Shown here one piece after another: positions 17,049 to 25,856 of a DNA stretch of 64,000 bases; the first letter of the stretch is position 1, and each line of letters begins with the position of its first letter. The position numbers and the translations under genes were made by a program. The notes beneath the pieces were generated by a model. That model searched no databases. It worked only from the letters and a program-made list of their open reading frames with translations, and was not told where the DNA came from. Source of the DNA: Aeromicrobium phragmitis (GTDB lineage: Bacteria > Actinomycetota > Actinomycetes > Propionibacteriales > Nocardioidaceae); the NCBI RefSeq assembly GCF_003674095.1, contig NZ_RDBF01000002.1, forward strand, positions 248,001 to 312,000. The letters run 5' to 3'.

Positions 17049-18151
17049 TCTTCGGGCGGAAGAAGCACCGGCCGCACGAAACGCGAGAAGCGTCCGCACG
17101 CGAGACCGGGGAGGCGCCCGCACCCGACGACGACCGGAAACCCGACGAACTGAGCGACATTTCCAAGCCGTCCTGGTTCTACGTGGTGCGCAAGACCGCG
17201 CGCGAGTTCTCCAAGGACCAATGCATCGATTTGGCCGCCGCCCTCGTCCACTACGCCGTCTTGGCGCTGTTCCCCGCCTTGTTGGCGCTGTTCTCTTTGG
17301 TCGGGCTCGTCGGCCAGGGCCCCAGTACGGCGCAGACCGTCATCGACGTCGTGGAGCAACTCAACCCCTCCGCGGCCGAGACGCTGACTCCGACCATCGA
17401 GCAACTGGCCACCTCCGGCGGTGCCGGCTTCGCACTGATCGCCGGCCTCGCCCTGGCGCTCTGGTCGGCGTCGGGCTATGTCAACGCCTTCAGCCGCGCG
17501 ATGAATCGGATCTACGAGATCGGCGAGGGCCGCCCGATCTGGAAGCTGCGCCCGATGATGCTGCTCATCACGCTCGTCGCGCTCATCCTGATCGCCGTCG
17601 CAGCGGTGGCCTTGGTCGTCAGCGGACCCGTGGCCGAGGCGGTCGGCGACGCGCTCGGTGTCGGCTCCGCGGCGGTGACGGCGTGGAACATCGCCAAGTG
17701 GCCCGGCGTCCTCGTCGTGGTGGTCGTGGTCGTCGCGATCCTGTATTACGCCACGCCCAACGTCCAGCAGCCGAAGTTCCGCTGGTTGAGCGTCGGCGCC
17801 GTGGTCGCGATCCTCACCTGGATCGTGGCATCGGTCGGCTTCGGCTTCTATGTCGCCAACTTCTCCAACTACAACCGCACCTACGGCGCCCTCGCCGGCG
17901 TGATCGTGTTCCTGCTCTGGCTCTGGATCACCAACCTCGCGTTGCTCTTCGGCGCGGAGTTGGACTGCGAGCTCGAGCGAGGGCGCGAACTGCAGGCGGG
18001 TATCGCAGCGGAGGAGACCGTGCAGTTGCCGGCTCGCGATACCCGCAAGATCGACAAGGACGAGAAGAAGGAGCGCGAGTACATCGAGCAAGGTCGAGCG
18101 CTGCGCGAGAGCCGCGGGCGCGACAGCGACCCCGGCGACGGCGGCCGCTGA
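17045..18151 (+). CDS. YihY/BrkB family membrane protein
   Basis: The 368-residue protein has a charged cytoplasmic N-terminus (about 1-55) and six hydrophobic segments between about 75 and 310, then a charged tail rich in Arg, Lys and Glu. The AAALVHYAVLALFPALLALF segment and the NYNRTYGALAGVIVFLLWLW segment are typical of the YihY/BrkB family. Once annotated as ribonuclease BN, these are now regarded as membrane proteins of uncertain transport function. The start is ATG at 17045, in a 4-bp overlap with DUF3618. It converges on moaE with a gap of 6 bp. Confidence 0.85.
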   Translation: MIFGRKKHRPHETREASARETGEAPAPDDDRKPDELSDISKPSWFYVVRKTAREFSKDQCIDLAAALVHYAVLALFPALLALFSLVGLVGQGPSTAQTVIDVVEQLNPSAAETLTPTIEQLATSGGAGFALIAGLALALWSASGYVNAFSRAMNRIYEIGEGRPIWKLRPMMLLITLVALILIAVAAVALVVSGPVAEAVGDALGVGSAAVTAWNIAKWPGVLVVVVVVVAILYYATPNVQQPKFRWLSVGAVVAILTWIVASVGFGFYVANFSNYNRTYGALAGVIVFLLWLWITNLALLFGAELDCELERGRELQAGIAAEETVQLPARDTRKIDKDEKKEREYIEQGRALRESRGRDSDPGDGGR

Positions 18152-18157
18152 CGGCCC

Positions 18158-18577
18158 TTACGGTGCGTTGACCCAGTCGTCGGAGCCGTCGGTGTAGAAC
18201 TGGTGTTTCCAGATCGGCACCGTCGCCTTCACGTCGTCGACGAGGTCGGCCACGGCGGCGAACGCCTCACGGCGATGCGCTGCGGCCACGGCGGCCACGA
18301 TCGCGGCGTCGCCGATCGCGAGCGGACCCGTGCGATGGACGACGGCGACGCGCACGCCGTCGTGACGAGCAGCGATCCGACCGGCGCTGGCCTCGATGTA
18401 CGCGGCGGCTTCGGGGTGGGCTTCGTACTCCAGTCGCGTGACCTGCTTGCCGCCGTCGTGGTTGCGGACGACTCCCGTGAACGTCGCCACGGCACCGGCG
18501 CTCTCGTGCGCTACCAGGTCGACGAGTTCGGCGAGGTCGAGATCGCCATCGCGCAGATCGGCCAGTTCGACGGTCAT
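18158..18577 (-). CDS. moaE: Molybdopterin synthase catalytic subunit MoaE
   Basis: MoaE, with the sulfur carrier MoaD, converts cyclic pyranopterin monophosphate into molybdopterin. The 139-residue protein has the family segments GAVATFTGVVRNHDGG, LEYEAHPEAAAYIE, VVHRTGPLAIGD and the C-terminal VPIWKHQFYTDGSDDW, which holds the conserved lysine of the active site. It is the last gene of the leftward moeA-moaC-mogA-moaE run and overlaps mogA by 4 bp. Its MoaD partner lies about 6 kb away on the other strand. Confidence 0.94.
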   Translation of the reverse strand: MTVELADLRDGDLDLAELVDLVAHESAGAVATFTGVVRNHDGGKQVTRLEYEAHPEAAAYIEASAGRIAARHDGVRVAVVHRTGPLAIGDAAIVAAVAAAHRREAFAAVADLVDDVKATVPIWKHQFYTDGSDDWVNAP

Positions 18578-19086
18578 GCGGAGGTCCCTTCGCGAGGTGG
18601 ATGAGGCTGATCGTCGGCGAGATGCCCGAGTTGAGCGAGCGCATGCGCGGCGAGTTCGTCCAGAACGGCGAGGCCGTCGCGCACGCCTCCTCGGGAGCCG
18701 GGAAGGTTGACGATGAGCGTGCGTTCGGCGATACCGGCGATTCCCCTCGACAGCGCGGCCATCGGCGTCTGGTGGAGACCCGCGGCGCGCAGCCGCTCGG
18801 CGATACCGGGCGCCTCACGATCGATGACGGCACGAGTGCGTTCGGGGGTCTCGTCGTCAGGGCTCATCCCGGTCCCGCCGGTCGTCACGACGAGAGCGGT
18901 GCCCGAAGCCGCCAGATCGCGGAGCAGTCGCTCCACCGGCTGACCGTCGGCCACGACGTGAGGCCCATCCACAGCCCATCCGTGCTGCCGGGCCCAGTCG
19001 GCGATCACCGGCCCGGTGCCGTCCTCCGCCTCACCAGCGGCGGCCCGCGTCGACGCGACGACGATCCCCACGCGCACGTCAGGCAT
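18574..19086 (-). CDS. mogA: Molybdopterin adenylyltransferase (MogA/MoaB family)
   Basis: This family adenylates molybdopterin before molybdate insertion. The ATG ending at 19086 (MPDVRVGIVVASTRAA) gives 170 residues. Hallmarks are the LVVTTGGTGMSPDDETPE motif near 74-91 that binds the pterin, and LIVNLPGSRGGVRDGL near 129. It overlaps moaC by 8 bp and moaE by 4 bp. MogA and MoaB cannot be separated from sequence alone; the role is inferred from the complete Moco set around it. An in-frame start 27 bp upstream would lie inside moaC. Confidence 0.88.
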   Translation of the reverse strand: MPDVRVGIVVASTRAAAGEAEDGTGPVIADWARQHGWAVDGPHVVADGQPVERLLRDLAASGTALVVTTGGTGMSPDDETPERTRAVIDREAPGIAERLRAAGLHQTPMAALSRGIAGIAERTLIVNLPGSRGGVRDGLAVLDELAAHALAQLGHLADDQPHPPREGTSA

Positions 19087-19561
19087 CGTCCCGCTCCCAG
19101 TCGGTCGTCCCACCCTGCTTGCGGTCGACGCGCACGTCGCTCAGGACGGCGGCCCGGTCGACGGCCTTGATCATGTCGTACAAGGTGAGTCCCGCGACGC
19201 TGACCGCGGTGAGCGCCTCCATCTCGACACCGGTCGGCGCGGTGGTGCGGACGGTCGCGGTGATGAGCACGTGATCCTCGCCGGGGTCGAGATCGACCTC
19301 GATCTTCGACAGGGGGAGCGGATGGCACAGGGGGATGAGCGAGGAGGTCTGCTTGGCGGCCAGGATCCCTGCGATCCGGGCGGTCGCCAGCGCTTCCCCT
19401 TTGGGCAGCGAGCCCTCGGCGATCTGCTGCACGACGTCGGGACGCGTGACGAGCCGGCCGGTCGCCGTCGCCGTGCGCGTCGTGGGCGGCTTGCCGGAGA
19501 CGTCGACCATGTGGGCCGATCCGTCGTTCCGGTAGTGGCTCAGTGCGTTGCGATCCTCCAC
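19079..19561 (-). CDS. moaC: Cyclic pyranopterin monophosphate synthase MoaC
   Basis: MoaC converts the 3',8-cyclo-GTP product of MoaA into cyclic pyranopterin monophosphate. The 160-residue protein shows AHMVDVSGKPPTTRTA near 16-31, the LIPLCHPLPLSK motif near 75-86, and GVEMEALTAVSVAGLTLYDM with the following KAVDR. These contain the conserved catalytic Lys and Asp residues. The start is GTG at 19559-19561, which lies inside the 3' end of moeA (22-bp overlap). The MoaA partner is encoded divergently 4 kb away in the same block. Confidence 0.94.
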   Translation of the reverse strand: MEDRNALSHYRNDGSAHMVDVSGKPPTTRTATATGRLVTRPDVVQQIAEGSLPKGEALATARIAGILAAKQTSSLIPLCHPLPLSKIEVDLDPGEDHVLITATVRTTAPTGVEMEALTAVSVAGLTLYDMIKAVDRAAVLSDVRVDRKQGGTTDWERDDA

Positions 19562-20748
19562 CAGGCCACCGTATCGCCGGCAGCGAGGCGATCGGCGTCG
19601 GCGGGAACGAACACCAGATGGGTCGCCGCCGCATAACTGCTGAGCAGATGAGAACCGGCGCCGCCGACCAGGTGGACGAGACCGTCGTCGTCGACACGCC
19701 CCCGACGCACCTGCAGCTTGCCCGCCGGCGACGTCAGGGGCGCGGCGAGCCGGCCCGAGCCCGCCGGACGGTCCGGGTTCACGACACCGCAGCTGCGGGC
19801 CAGCGCAGGTCGGACGAACAGTTCGAAGGAGACGAGTGTGCTCACGGGATTGCCCGGGAAGCAGACGATGGGCAGGCCGTTGCGCAATGCCCTGCCTTGC
19901 GGTCCCGCCGGCTGAAGCGGCACGTGGTCGAACCAGGATGCGGGCAACGGTTCGAGCACCTGGCGAACGACCTCGTAGGCACCCGCGCTGATGCCGCCGG
20001 TGGTGAGGACGAGGTCGCTCGTGCTGGTCAGCTCATCGAGCAGTGACGCGAACTCGCGCGGGTCGTCGCGGACGACGTGGCGAGACGCGGAGGCGCCGAC
20101 CTCACGCACCGCTGCGGTGAGCGCGACGCCGTTGCCGTCGGCGAGTTGCCCGGACGCGATCTCGTCGCCCGAACTCACGATCGCGACGCGAAGCTCGCCC
20201 TCGACGCGCACGCTGCGCACCCTGGCGGCGGTGAGTGACCCGATCGCGGCGGGCGTCGTCCACGTGCCGCGCGGAAGAAGGAGCGCCCCGCGGCTCACGT
20301 CGTCGCCCTGCGGCCGGACGAACTGCCCCGGTGGCGGCGCGGTCGAGAACCGGACCTCGGGAACGTCGAAGCGCGACGGCTCGACGTGCTCGATGGGAAT
20401 CACGGTGTCCGCGCCCTTGGGCACCGGCGCCCCGGTCATGATCGGCGCGGCGGTACCGGGTGAATGCACGCCGGTGTCGGCGCCGGCCGGGATGGGAGAC
20501 GCCACGGGGAGGGCGACCGGACGCTGAGGGGTGGCCCCGGCCAGGTCATGAGCGGCGACGGCGTAGCCGTCCATCTGCGCATTGTCGAAGGGCGGAAGGT
20601 CGTGAGCGGAGAGGACGTCCTCGGCTAATCGGCGAGGATTCGTCAACGCCTCCACCGCCACGTCCTCGACGCGTTCGCGCCGCCGTGCGTCCGCCAAATG
20701 GATCAGATGCGCGACAGCGTCGCGGTGCTCCTCGATGGACGTGCTCAT
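19540..20748 (-). CDS. moeA: Molybdopterin molybdenumtransferase MoeA
   Basis: MoeA inserts molybdate into adenylated molybdopterin to finish Moco. The ATG at 20746-20748 gives 402 residues. It carries DNAQMDGYAVAAHDL near 58-72, the PIMTGAPVPKGADTVIPIE segment, the SSGDEIASG motif, and LTTGGISAGAYE, followed by FCFPGNP-like VCFPGNPVSTL. A -10 hexamer on this strand ends 6 nt before the ATG. It is divergent from the HTH-TOBE regulator gene, with 55 bp between starts, so both may be controlled from one region. Confidence 0.94.
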   Translation of the reverse strand: MSTSIEEHRDAVAHLIHLADARRRERVEDVAVEALTNPRRLAEDVLSAHDLPPFDNAQMDGYAVAAHDLAGATPQRPVALPVASPIPAGADTGVHSPGTAAPIMTGAPVPKGADTVIPIEHVEPSRFDVPEVRFSTAPPPGQFVRPQGDDVSRGALLLPRGTWTTPAAIGSLTAARVRSVRVEGELRVAIVSSGDEIASGQLADGNGVALTAAVREVGASASRHVVRDDPREFASLLDELTSTSDLVLTTGGISAGAYEVVRQVLEPLPASWFDHVPLQPAGPQGRALRNGLPIVCFPGNPVSTLVSFELFVRPALARSCGVVNPDRPAGSGRLAAPLTSPAGKLQVRRGRVDDDGLVHLVGGAGSHLLSSYAAATHLVFVPADADRLAAGDTVAWWRIATH

Positions 20749-20754
20749 GCGCAC

Positions 20755-20803
20755 ACTGTATCCGCCGGGGCGCTGTCGCAGATGCGCCGATATGCTCGAC
20801 ATT
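20755..20803. promoter_or_regulatory. Divergent promoter region, moeA / HTH-TOBE regulator
   Basis: On the minus strand TACAGT (20755-20760) ends 6 nt before the moeA ATG. On the plus strand TATGCT (20791-20796) ends 7 nt before the GTG at 20804. Both transcripts would be leaderless. This compact region is the obvious place for a molybdate-responsive operator, but I recognise no palindrome of the ModE type. Confidence 0.5.
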
Positions 20804-21202
20804 GTGACGCAGATCCGAGTTTCCGAAGCGGCTGCCTTCCTGGGTGTCAGCACGGACACCGTTCGGCGGCTGCTGTCCGCCAATGAGTTGGAGGCCGCCG
20901 GTGGCAGTCCGGTCACGGTCGACGGCGCGAGCCTCGGGCGCTATGCCCGCGACCACGCGGTCGCGCCGGCGGATCGACTCGGGGTGGCGCGGTCAGCCCG
21001 CAATCGCTTCGTCGGAATCGTGACGGAGGTCGTGAGCGACGCGGTGATGTCGCAGGTCGAGTTGCAGTGCGGTCCGCATCGAGTCGTGTCCCTGATGAGC
21101 ACGGAGTCCGTTCGCGATCTGGGCCTCGAGCCCGGTGTCGTCGCAACGGCGGTCGTCAAAGCCACGACCGTCATCGTCGAGACGGCGGAGGGCGACCGAT
21201 GA
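20804..21202 (+). CDS. HTH (excisionase-type) plus TOBE/Mop molybdate-binding regulator
   Basis: The 132-residue protein begins with a helix-turn-helix resembling the excisionase/MerR type (VSEAAAFLGVSTDTVRRLLS, about 5-24). It ends with a Mop/TOBE domain (ARNRFVGIVTEVVSDAVMSQ to VVKATTVIVE, about 65-127). The combination is known from actinobacterial molybdate-dependent regulators, analogous to ModE but with a different DNA-binding domain. The GTG at 20804 is preferred because TATGCT lies 7 nt upstream; ATG 20792 is the alternative. The stop overlaps modA by 4 bp. It probably senses molybdate and controls modA-modBC or moeA. Confidence 0.85.
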   Translation: MTQIRVSEAAAFLGVSTDTVRRLLSANELEAAGGSPVTVDGASLGRYARDHAVAPADRLGVARSARNRFVGIVTEVVSDAVMSQVELQCGPHRVVSLMSTESVRDLGLEPGVVATAVVKATTVIVETAEGDR

Positions 21203-21951
21203 GGCGTCCCGTCCTCGCGGTCCTGCTCCTCGTGCTCGCCGCGACGAGTGCCTGCGCCGAATCGGCCGAGACCGAGCGTCGCACCCTGACGGTGTTCGCG
21301 GCCGCCTCGCTCACGGACGTGTTCGAGGACATCGCCGCCGACTTCGAGGCGGAACACCCGGGCGTGGACGTCCAGTTGTCCTTCGCCGGTTCCTCCGACC
21401 TCGCGCAGCAGATCGTCGAAGGTGCGCCGGCTGACGTGTTCGCCGCGGCCGACGAGCGGACGATGACCACCGTCGTCGAGGCGGAGCTCGCCGAGGAGCC
21501 CGAACGCTTCGCCACCAACCGGCTGACGATCGCGGTGCCCGCCGGAAACCCTGCCGGGATCGAACGGTTAGCGGATCTGTCCCGGCCGGACGTCACGACC
21601 GTGCTGTGTGCGCCTCAGGTCCCATGCGGTGCGCTGAGTGCCCAGCTGCTCGCACGCGCCGGAGTGCCGGCGCGCCCAGCGAGCGAGGAGTCGTCGGTCA
21701 GCGGAGTCCTCACCGCGGTTTCCGAGGGGCAGGCCGACGCCGGCCTCGTGTACGTCACGGACATCGCGCGAGGTGGCGATCGCGTGGCCGCGGTCGACCC
21801 GAAGACCTCTTCCGCCGAGGACATCGTGCGGTACCCCGCGGCTGTGCTCGCCGACACCGAGCACCCCGATCTCGCTGCGGCGTTCGTGGACTTCATCGTG
21901 ACCGGGCCCGGTGCGGAACGGCTCAGGACCGCCGGCTTCGGAGCGCCATGA
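21199..21951 (+). CDS. modA: Molybdate ABC transporter substrate-binding lipoprotein
   Basis: The ATG at 21199 gives 250 residues with a signal sequence ([20 protein letters not shown]). A cysteine near residue 22 is suitable for lipid attachment, although the lipobox (TSAC) is imperfect. The mature part has the ModA pattern: [20 protein letters not shown], then [20 protein letters not shown] with oxyanion-binding serines, and [12 protein letters not shown]. It captures molybdate or tungstate outside the membrane for the adjacent transporter. Start and stop each overlap the neighbours by 4 bp, so the three genes are tightly coupled. Confidence 0.93.
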   Translation: MRRPVLAVLLLVLAATSACAESAETERRTLTVFAAASLTDVFEDIAADFEAEHPGVDVQLSFAGSSDLAQQIVEGAPADVFAAADERTMTTVVEAELAEEPERFATNRLTIAVPAGNPAGIERLADLSRPDVTTVLCAPQVPCGALSAQLLARAGVPARPASEESSVSGVLTAVSEGQADAGLVYVTDIARGGDRVAAVDPKTSSAEDIVRYPAAVLADTEHPDLAAAFVDFIVTGPGAERLRTAGFGAP

Positions 21952-23474
21952 GACCCCGCGCTGTCGGCGTACCGCGGGCGGCGATCGGCATCGCCGTGAT
22001 CGCCGCCGTGGCGATGGCGGTGCCGGTCGTCGCGCTGCTCGCGCGCGTCGATCCCGGTCGGCTCCCGGAGCTGCTCACGAGCGACAGCGCCCTGACCGCC
22101 CTGCGGCTCAGCCTGCTCACCACGTCCGTCGCCACGGTCATCTGCGTCCTCGCGGGTGTGCCGCTGGCTCTCGTGCTGGCGCGGTGCTCGTTCCCCGGCA
22201 AGGCGTTCGCGCGCGGACTGGTGCTGCTGCCGCTCGTACTCCCGCCCGTCGTGGCAGGCGTCGCGGTGCTGAGCGCGATCGGTCGCCGTGGCCTGCTCGG
22301 CGCCACCTTGGAGGCGTGGGGAGTCGAGCTGGCGTTCAGCACCGCGGCCGTCATCATCGCGCAGGTCTTCGTCGCGATGCCCTTCCTTGTGCTCAGCGTG
22401 GAAGGCGCGCTGCGCGGCGACGACGGTGGTGACGACGTCGCGGCGGCGACCCTCGGGGCGAGTCCGGCTCAAGTGTTCTGGCGAGTCACGCTTCCGCGCC
22501 TCGCTCCGGCGCTGGCCGCCGGCACCGTCCTCGTCTTCGCCCGGGCGCTCGGCGAGTTCGGCGCCACCATCACCGCCGCCGGGAGCCTGCAGGGCGTAAC
22601 GCGCACGCTTCCCCTCGAGATCTACCTGCAGCGCGAGACCGATCCCGACGGGGCCGTAGCGCTCTCGGCGTTGCTGCTCGCGGTCGCGGTCGTGGTCATC
22701 GTGGTGACCTACGGCCGCCAGCGCACTGGACCGTGGCGTCGTCGCCCGGGGCCGGACCCGGCGTCCGTCGAGTGGGCCGCGCCCCGTCCCGGCGCGGCGC
22801 TGTCGGTGCGTGCCGTCGTTCCCGAGCGGGGGGTCGACGTCGAGCTCGACATCGCGGCGGGGGAGACCGTGGCCGTGGTCGGCCCGAACGGGGCGGGAAA
22901 ATCGACGCTACTGTCGGTGGTCGCCGGTGTCGTCCACGCTCGTGGGTGCGCCGTGTCAGTGGGCGGCGAAGCCGTCGAGACGGCTCCGCCGCATCGCCGT
23001 GGGGTGGCGCTCCTGACGCAGCGCGGCCATCTCTTCGGCCACCTGACGGCGCTCGACAACGTCGCGTTCTCGTTGCGCGGGCCCGATCGCCGAGCGCGAG
23101 CCCGCGGTGTACTGCGACGTCTGGGTGCGGAGACCTGGCGCCGGCGGTATGCCGACCAGCTGTCGGGGGGCCAGGCGGCGCGCGTCGCGGTGGCCAGAGC
23201 CCTCGCCGCCCAGCCGCAGGTCGTGCTGCTCGACGAGCCGCTCGCCGCGCTCGACGTGGCGTCGGCCATCGACGTCCGGGCGGCCCTCGCGGAGCTGCTG
23301 GAACCGTGCACCGTCCTGCTCGTCACCCACGACGCGGCCGACCTCTCCGCCCTGGCGGATCGGGTCGTCGTGCTCGAAGAAGGACAGATCGTGGACGAGG
23401 GGAGCGTGCCCGACGTGCTGACCCGCGGTCGTACGACCTACGTCACACATCTTGGGTCGTCCGGGTCATACTGA
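21948..23474 (+). CDS. modBC: Molybdate ABC transporter, fused permease and ATPase (ModB-ModC)
   Basis: This single 508-residue chain has a ModB permease (about 1-265, several membrane segments). The EAA-type loop is [20 protein letters not shown] near 165. A ModC-like ATPase follows from about 280, with Walker A GPNGAGKS near 311, signature QLSGGQAAR near 403 and Walker [13 protein letters not shown] near 424. The ATPase ends soon after the H-loop and [10 protein letters not shown], so the C-terminal TOBE/Mop domain usual in ModC is missing. That domain is present in the regulator three genes upstream. The fusion form is known in some actinobacteria. Confidence 0.93.
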   Translation: MRPRAVGVPRAAIGIAVIAAVAMAVPVVALLARVDPGRLPELLTSDSALTALRLSLLTTSVATVICVLAGVPLALVLARCSFPGKAFARGLVLLPLVLPPVVAGVAVLSAIGRRGLLGATLEAWGVELAFSTAAVIIAQVFVAMPFLVLSVEGALRGDDGGDDVAAATLGASPAQVFWRVTLPRLAPALAAGTVLVFARALGEFGATITAAGSLQGVTRTLPLEIYLQRETDPDGAVALSALLLAVAVVVIVVTYGRQRTGPWRRRPGPDPASVEWAAPRPGAALSVRAVVPERGVDVELDIAAGETVAVVGPNGAGKSTLLSVVAGVVHARGCAVSVGGEAVETAPPHRRGVALLTQRGHLFGHLTALDNVAFSLRGPDRRARARGVLRRLGAETWRRRYADQLSGGQAARVAVARALAAQPQVVLLDEPLAALDVASAIDVRAALAELLEPCTVLLVTHDAADLSALADRVVVLEEGQIVDEGSVPDVLTRGRTTYVTHLGSSGSY

Positions 23475-23479
23475 GGAAC

Positions 23480-24511
23480 ATGTCCCCTTCGGTCGTGACG
23501 CCCAGTGCCGGTACCGGACTGCTCGATGCCCACGGCCGCGTCGCCGACGACCTGAGGATCTCGCTCACGGAGCGCTGCAATCTGCGGTGCACCTACTGCA
23601 TGCCCGCGGAAGGACTGCCGCTCGCTCCCGACGATGCGCTCATGACGCGTAGCGAGATCGCTCGGCTGGCGACGCTGGCGGTGCGCGAACTCGGGGTGCG
23701 TTCCATCCGCCTGACCGGCGGAGAACCGTTGCTGCGCCGCGACCTCGTCGAGATCGTCGGCGATCTCGCCCCGCTCGACGTCGACCTCAGCCTGACGACC
23801 AACGCCGTCGGGCTCGCGTCACGCGCGCAGGCGCTCGCCGACGCCGGACTCGAGCGCATCAACATCTCGCTCGACACGCTCGATCCCACTCACGCCCAGT
23901 TGCTCAGCCGCCGGTCCTTGCTCCCTCGCGTCCTCGAGGGGATCGACGCGGCCGAGGCGGCGGGCCTGACGCCGATCAAGATCAACGCGGTGCTCATGCC
24001 CGGCGTCAACGACGGCGATGACGCCGTCGAGTTGCTGGAGTGGTGTCTGGGTCGCGATTTCGAGCTGCGGTTCATCGAGCAGATGCCGTTGGATGCCGAT
24101 CGCACTTGGGACCACTCCACCTTCGTGACCGCCGCTCAGGTTCGAACGCTGCTCGAGGAGCGCGGCGTCGCGCTCCGCCCGCACCCGGCCCCGCGTGACG
24201 GAGCCCCGGCCGAGCGTTTCGACGTCTACGCGGCCGACGGCACGCGACGCGGCACGATCGGGATCATCGCGTCCATCAGCGAGCCGTTCTGCGCCGACTG
24301 TCGGCGAACACGTCTCACCGCCGAGGGAACGGTGCGGCACTGCCTCTTCGCCCGCACCGAGACGGACCTGCTCGGGCCCTTGCGCGACGGCGCGGGCGAT
24401 GCGGAGCTTGCCGAGCTCTGGCGTACGGCGATGTGGGGCAAGCCGGCGGCGCATGGCATCGACGCGAGCTTCGTCGCTCCGGAACGATCGATGAGTCAGA
24501 TCGGTGGGTGA
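23480..24511 (+). CDS. moaA: GTP 3',8-cyclase MoaA
   Basis: MoaA is a radical SAM enzyme that starts molybdenum cofactor synthesis from GTP. The 343-residue protein has the SAM-cluster motif CNLRCTYC near 33-40, the LTGGEPLLRRDL loop near 75, and the second-cluster cysteines in FCADCRRTR plus a later RHCLF near 275-293. It ends in the double glycine needed for activity. The ATG at 23480 follows GAGGA. It lies 5 bp after modBC and 6 bp before moaD, so uptake and synthesis genes are in one transcript. Confidence 0.96.
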   Translation: MSPSVVTPSAGTGLLDAHGRVADDLRISLTERCNLRCTYCMPAEGLPLAPDDALMTRSEIARLATLAVRELGVRSIRLTGGEPLLRRDLVEIVGDLAPLDVDLSLTTNAVGLASRAQALADAGLERINISLDTLDPTHAQLLSRRSLLPRVLEGIDAAEAAGLTPIKINAVLMPGVNDGDDAVELLEWCLGRDFELRFIEQMPLDADRTWDHSTFVTAAQVRTLLEERGVALRPHPAPRDGAPAERFDVYAADGTRRGTIGIIASISEPFCADCRRTRLTAEGTVRHCLFARTETDLLGPLRDGAGDAELAELWRTAMWGKPAAHGIDASFVAPERSMSQIGG

Positions 24512-24517
24512 TCGCCC

Positions 24518-24772
24518 ATGACGATGATTCGACTCTTCGCCGCGGCTCGCCACGCGGTCGGGCAGGGCGAGTTCACCCTCGACGGTCTCGGCCTCACCGC
24601 TCCGACCACGGTGGGCACGGTGGTGCAGGCGCTGAGCACGGTCTCGCCGGCCGCGCGCCCGGTGCTGGAGGGCTGCTCCGTGCTCGTCGACGGCGAGCGT
24701 CGCGGGTTCGGCGGCCAGGTGGAGAACGGCACGGAGACCGTCGACATCCTCCCGCCGTTCGCAGGAGGATGA
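24518..24772 (+). CDS. moaD: Molybdopterin synthase sulfur carrier subunit MoaD
   Basis: The 84-residue beta-grasp protein ends in VDILPPFAGG. The terminal Gly-Gly is the site that becomes a thiocarboxylate in MoaD/ThiS proteins. The N-terminal MTMIRLFAAARHAVGQGEF and the late DILPPFAGG segment fit MoaD. It works with MoaE on the opposite strand. No moeB/moeZ activating enzyme is seen in the window. The stop is directly adjacent to the xerC GTG, an unexpected pairing. Confidence 0.9.
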   Translation: MTMIRLFAAARHAVGQGEFTLDGLGLTAPTTVGTVVQALSTVSPAARPVLEGCSVLVDGERRGFGGQVENGTETVDILPPFAGG

Positions 24773-25696
24773 GTGTCCGGCGAGGAAGAGATCAGCGAAC
24801 GGTGGGCGCGCGTCCTCGGCGAGTACGAATCCCACCTGGCCCGTGAACGCGACCTGTCCGTGCACTCCGTGCGCGCGTACCTCGTCGACCTGCGCAGTCT
24901 CGCGGTGCATGCGGGGCGGCTCGGCATCGACGACCCCGCTCGACTCGATCTGCGCTCGCTGCGCAGCTGGCTGGCCAACCTCATGACCCGCGGCGCCGCG
25001 CGGACCACGCTGCAGCGCCGGTCGACGGCGGCCAGGGTCTTCACCTCCTGGCTCGCCCGCACCGGGCGCGCGGAGCAGGATGCCGGGGCCCTGCTGGCGA
25101 GTCCCAAGGCGCACCGCGAACTGCCGCCCGCGCTGAGTCAGGACGACATCCGCGCCGTCATCGATGCCATCGAGGTGGACGAGGAGGACCCGGTCGGCCT
25201 GCGCGATCTGGCCATCGTCGAAGTGTTGTACGCCACCGGCATCCGCGTCGGCGAGCTGGTCGGTGCTGATGTCGACGACGTGGATCTGGAGCGTCGCGTC
25301 ATCCGCGTCTTCGGCAAGGGCCGCAAGGAGCGCGCGGTGCCCTATGGCGCGCCCGCCGGAGCAGCACTCGAAGCCTGGACCCGGCGGGGCCGACCGCGGA
25401 TGGCGGCGTCGCAGAGCGGGGCCGCGCTGTTTCTCGGGGTGCGCGGGGGGCGGATCGATCCACGTACCGTTCGCCGGGTGGTGCATGACCGGTTGGGTGC
25501 GGTCGACGGCGTCGCCGATCTCGGTCCGCACGGTCTCCGGCATACCGCAGCGACCCACTTGCTCGAAGGCGGTGCCGACCTTCGATCGGTACAGGAGATC
25601 CTCGGCCACGCCTCGCTCGGTACCACTCAGATCTACACGCACGTCAGCAACGAGCGACTTCGCGCCGCCTACCGCCAAGCCCATCCCCGTGCTTGA
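24773..25696 (+). CDS. xerC: Tyrosine recombinase XerC
   Basis: XerC acts with XerD at dif to resolve chromosome dimers. The 307-residue protein has the N-terminal SAM-like core-binding domain (about 10-105) and the catalytic domain. All catalytic residues are present: R158 (TGIRVGEL), K182 (GKGRKER), H253 and R256 ([12 protein letters not shown]), H279 (LGHASLGTT) and nucleophile Y288 (IYTHV). The GTG at 24773 directly abuts moaD. The rightward partner rpsB is the usual neighbour. The last four codons fall within the first copy of a 48-bp tandem repeat. Confidence 0.93.
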   Translation: MSGEEEISERWARVLGEYESHLARERDLSVHSVRAYLVDLRSLAVHAGRLGIDDPARLDLRSLRSWLANLMTRGAARTTLQRRSTAARVFTSWLARTGRAEQDAGALLASPKAHRELPPALSQDDIRAVIDAIEVDEEDPVGLRDLAIVEVLYATGIRVGELVGADVDDVDLERRVIRVFGKGRKERAVPYGAPAGAALEAWTRRGRPRMAASQSGAALFLGVRGGRIDPRTVRRVVHDRLGAVDGVADLGPHGLRHTAATHLLEGGADLRSVQEILGHASLGTTQIYTHVSNERLRAAYRQAHPRA

Positions 25697-25828
25697 GCGA
25701 CCCTGCGGAGAACCAGCCATAGAGGGGCGAAGCCCCGTGCTTGAGCGACCCTGCGGAGAACCAGCCATAGAGGGGCGAAGCCCCGTGCTTGAGCGACTCC
25801 GCGGAGAACCAGCCATAGAGGGGCGGAG
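25685..25828. repeat. Three tandem 48-bp repeats
   Basis: Units start at 25685, 25733 and 25781. The first two are identical and the third has a few substitutions. The junction GGGGCGAAGCCCC can form a small hairpin. The first unit contains the xerC stop. The array lies between convergent genes (xerC and the M23 peptidase) and may serve as a bidirectional terminator or be a dispersed repeat. Confidence 0.85.
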
Positions 25829-25856
25829 CCGCGCGCGTGAGGGGTGACCCTGCGGA

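Noticed and set aside
18158..24772. A Moco riboswitch before a moa or mod gene
   Set aside because: The divergent gap is only 55 bp and both transcripts appear leaderless, leaving no room for an aptamer. The other genes overlap or are separated by a few bases.
25685..25828. A possible CRISPR array
   Set aside because: The 48-bp units are directly adjacent with no unique spacers, only three copies are present, and no cas genes are nearby.
25164..25847. An open frame with a protein-level repeat ([16 protein letters not shown]) running from inside xerC through the 48-bp array
   Set aside because: 48 is a multiple of 3, so any open frame through the array shows a repeat. The upstream part is out of frame with the well-conserved xerC.
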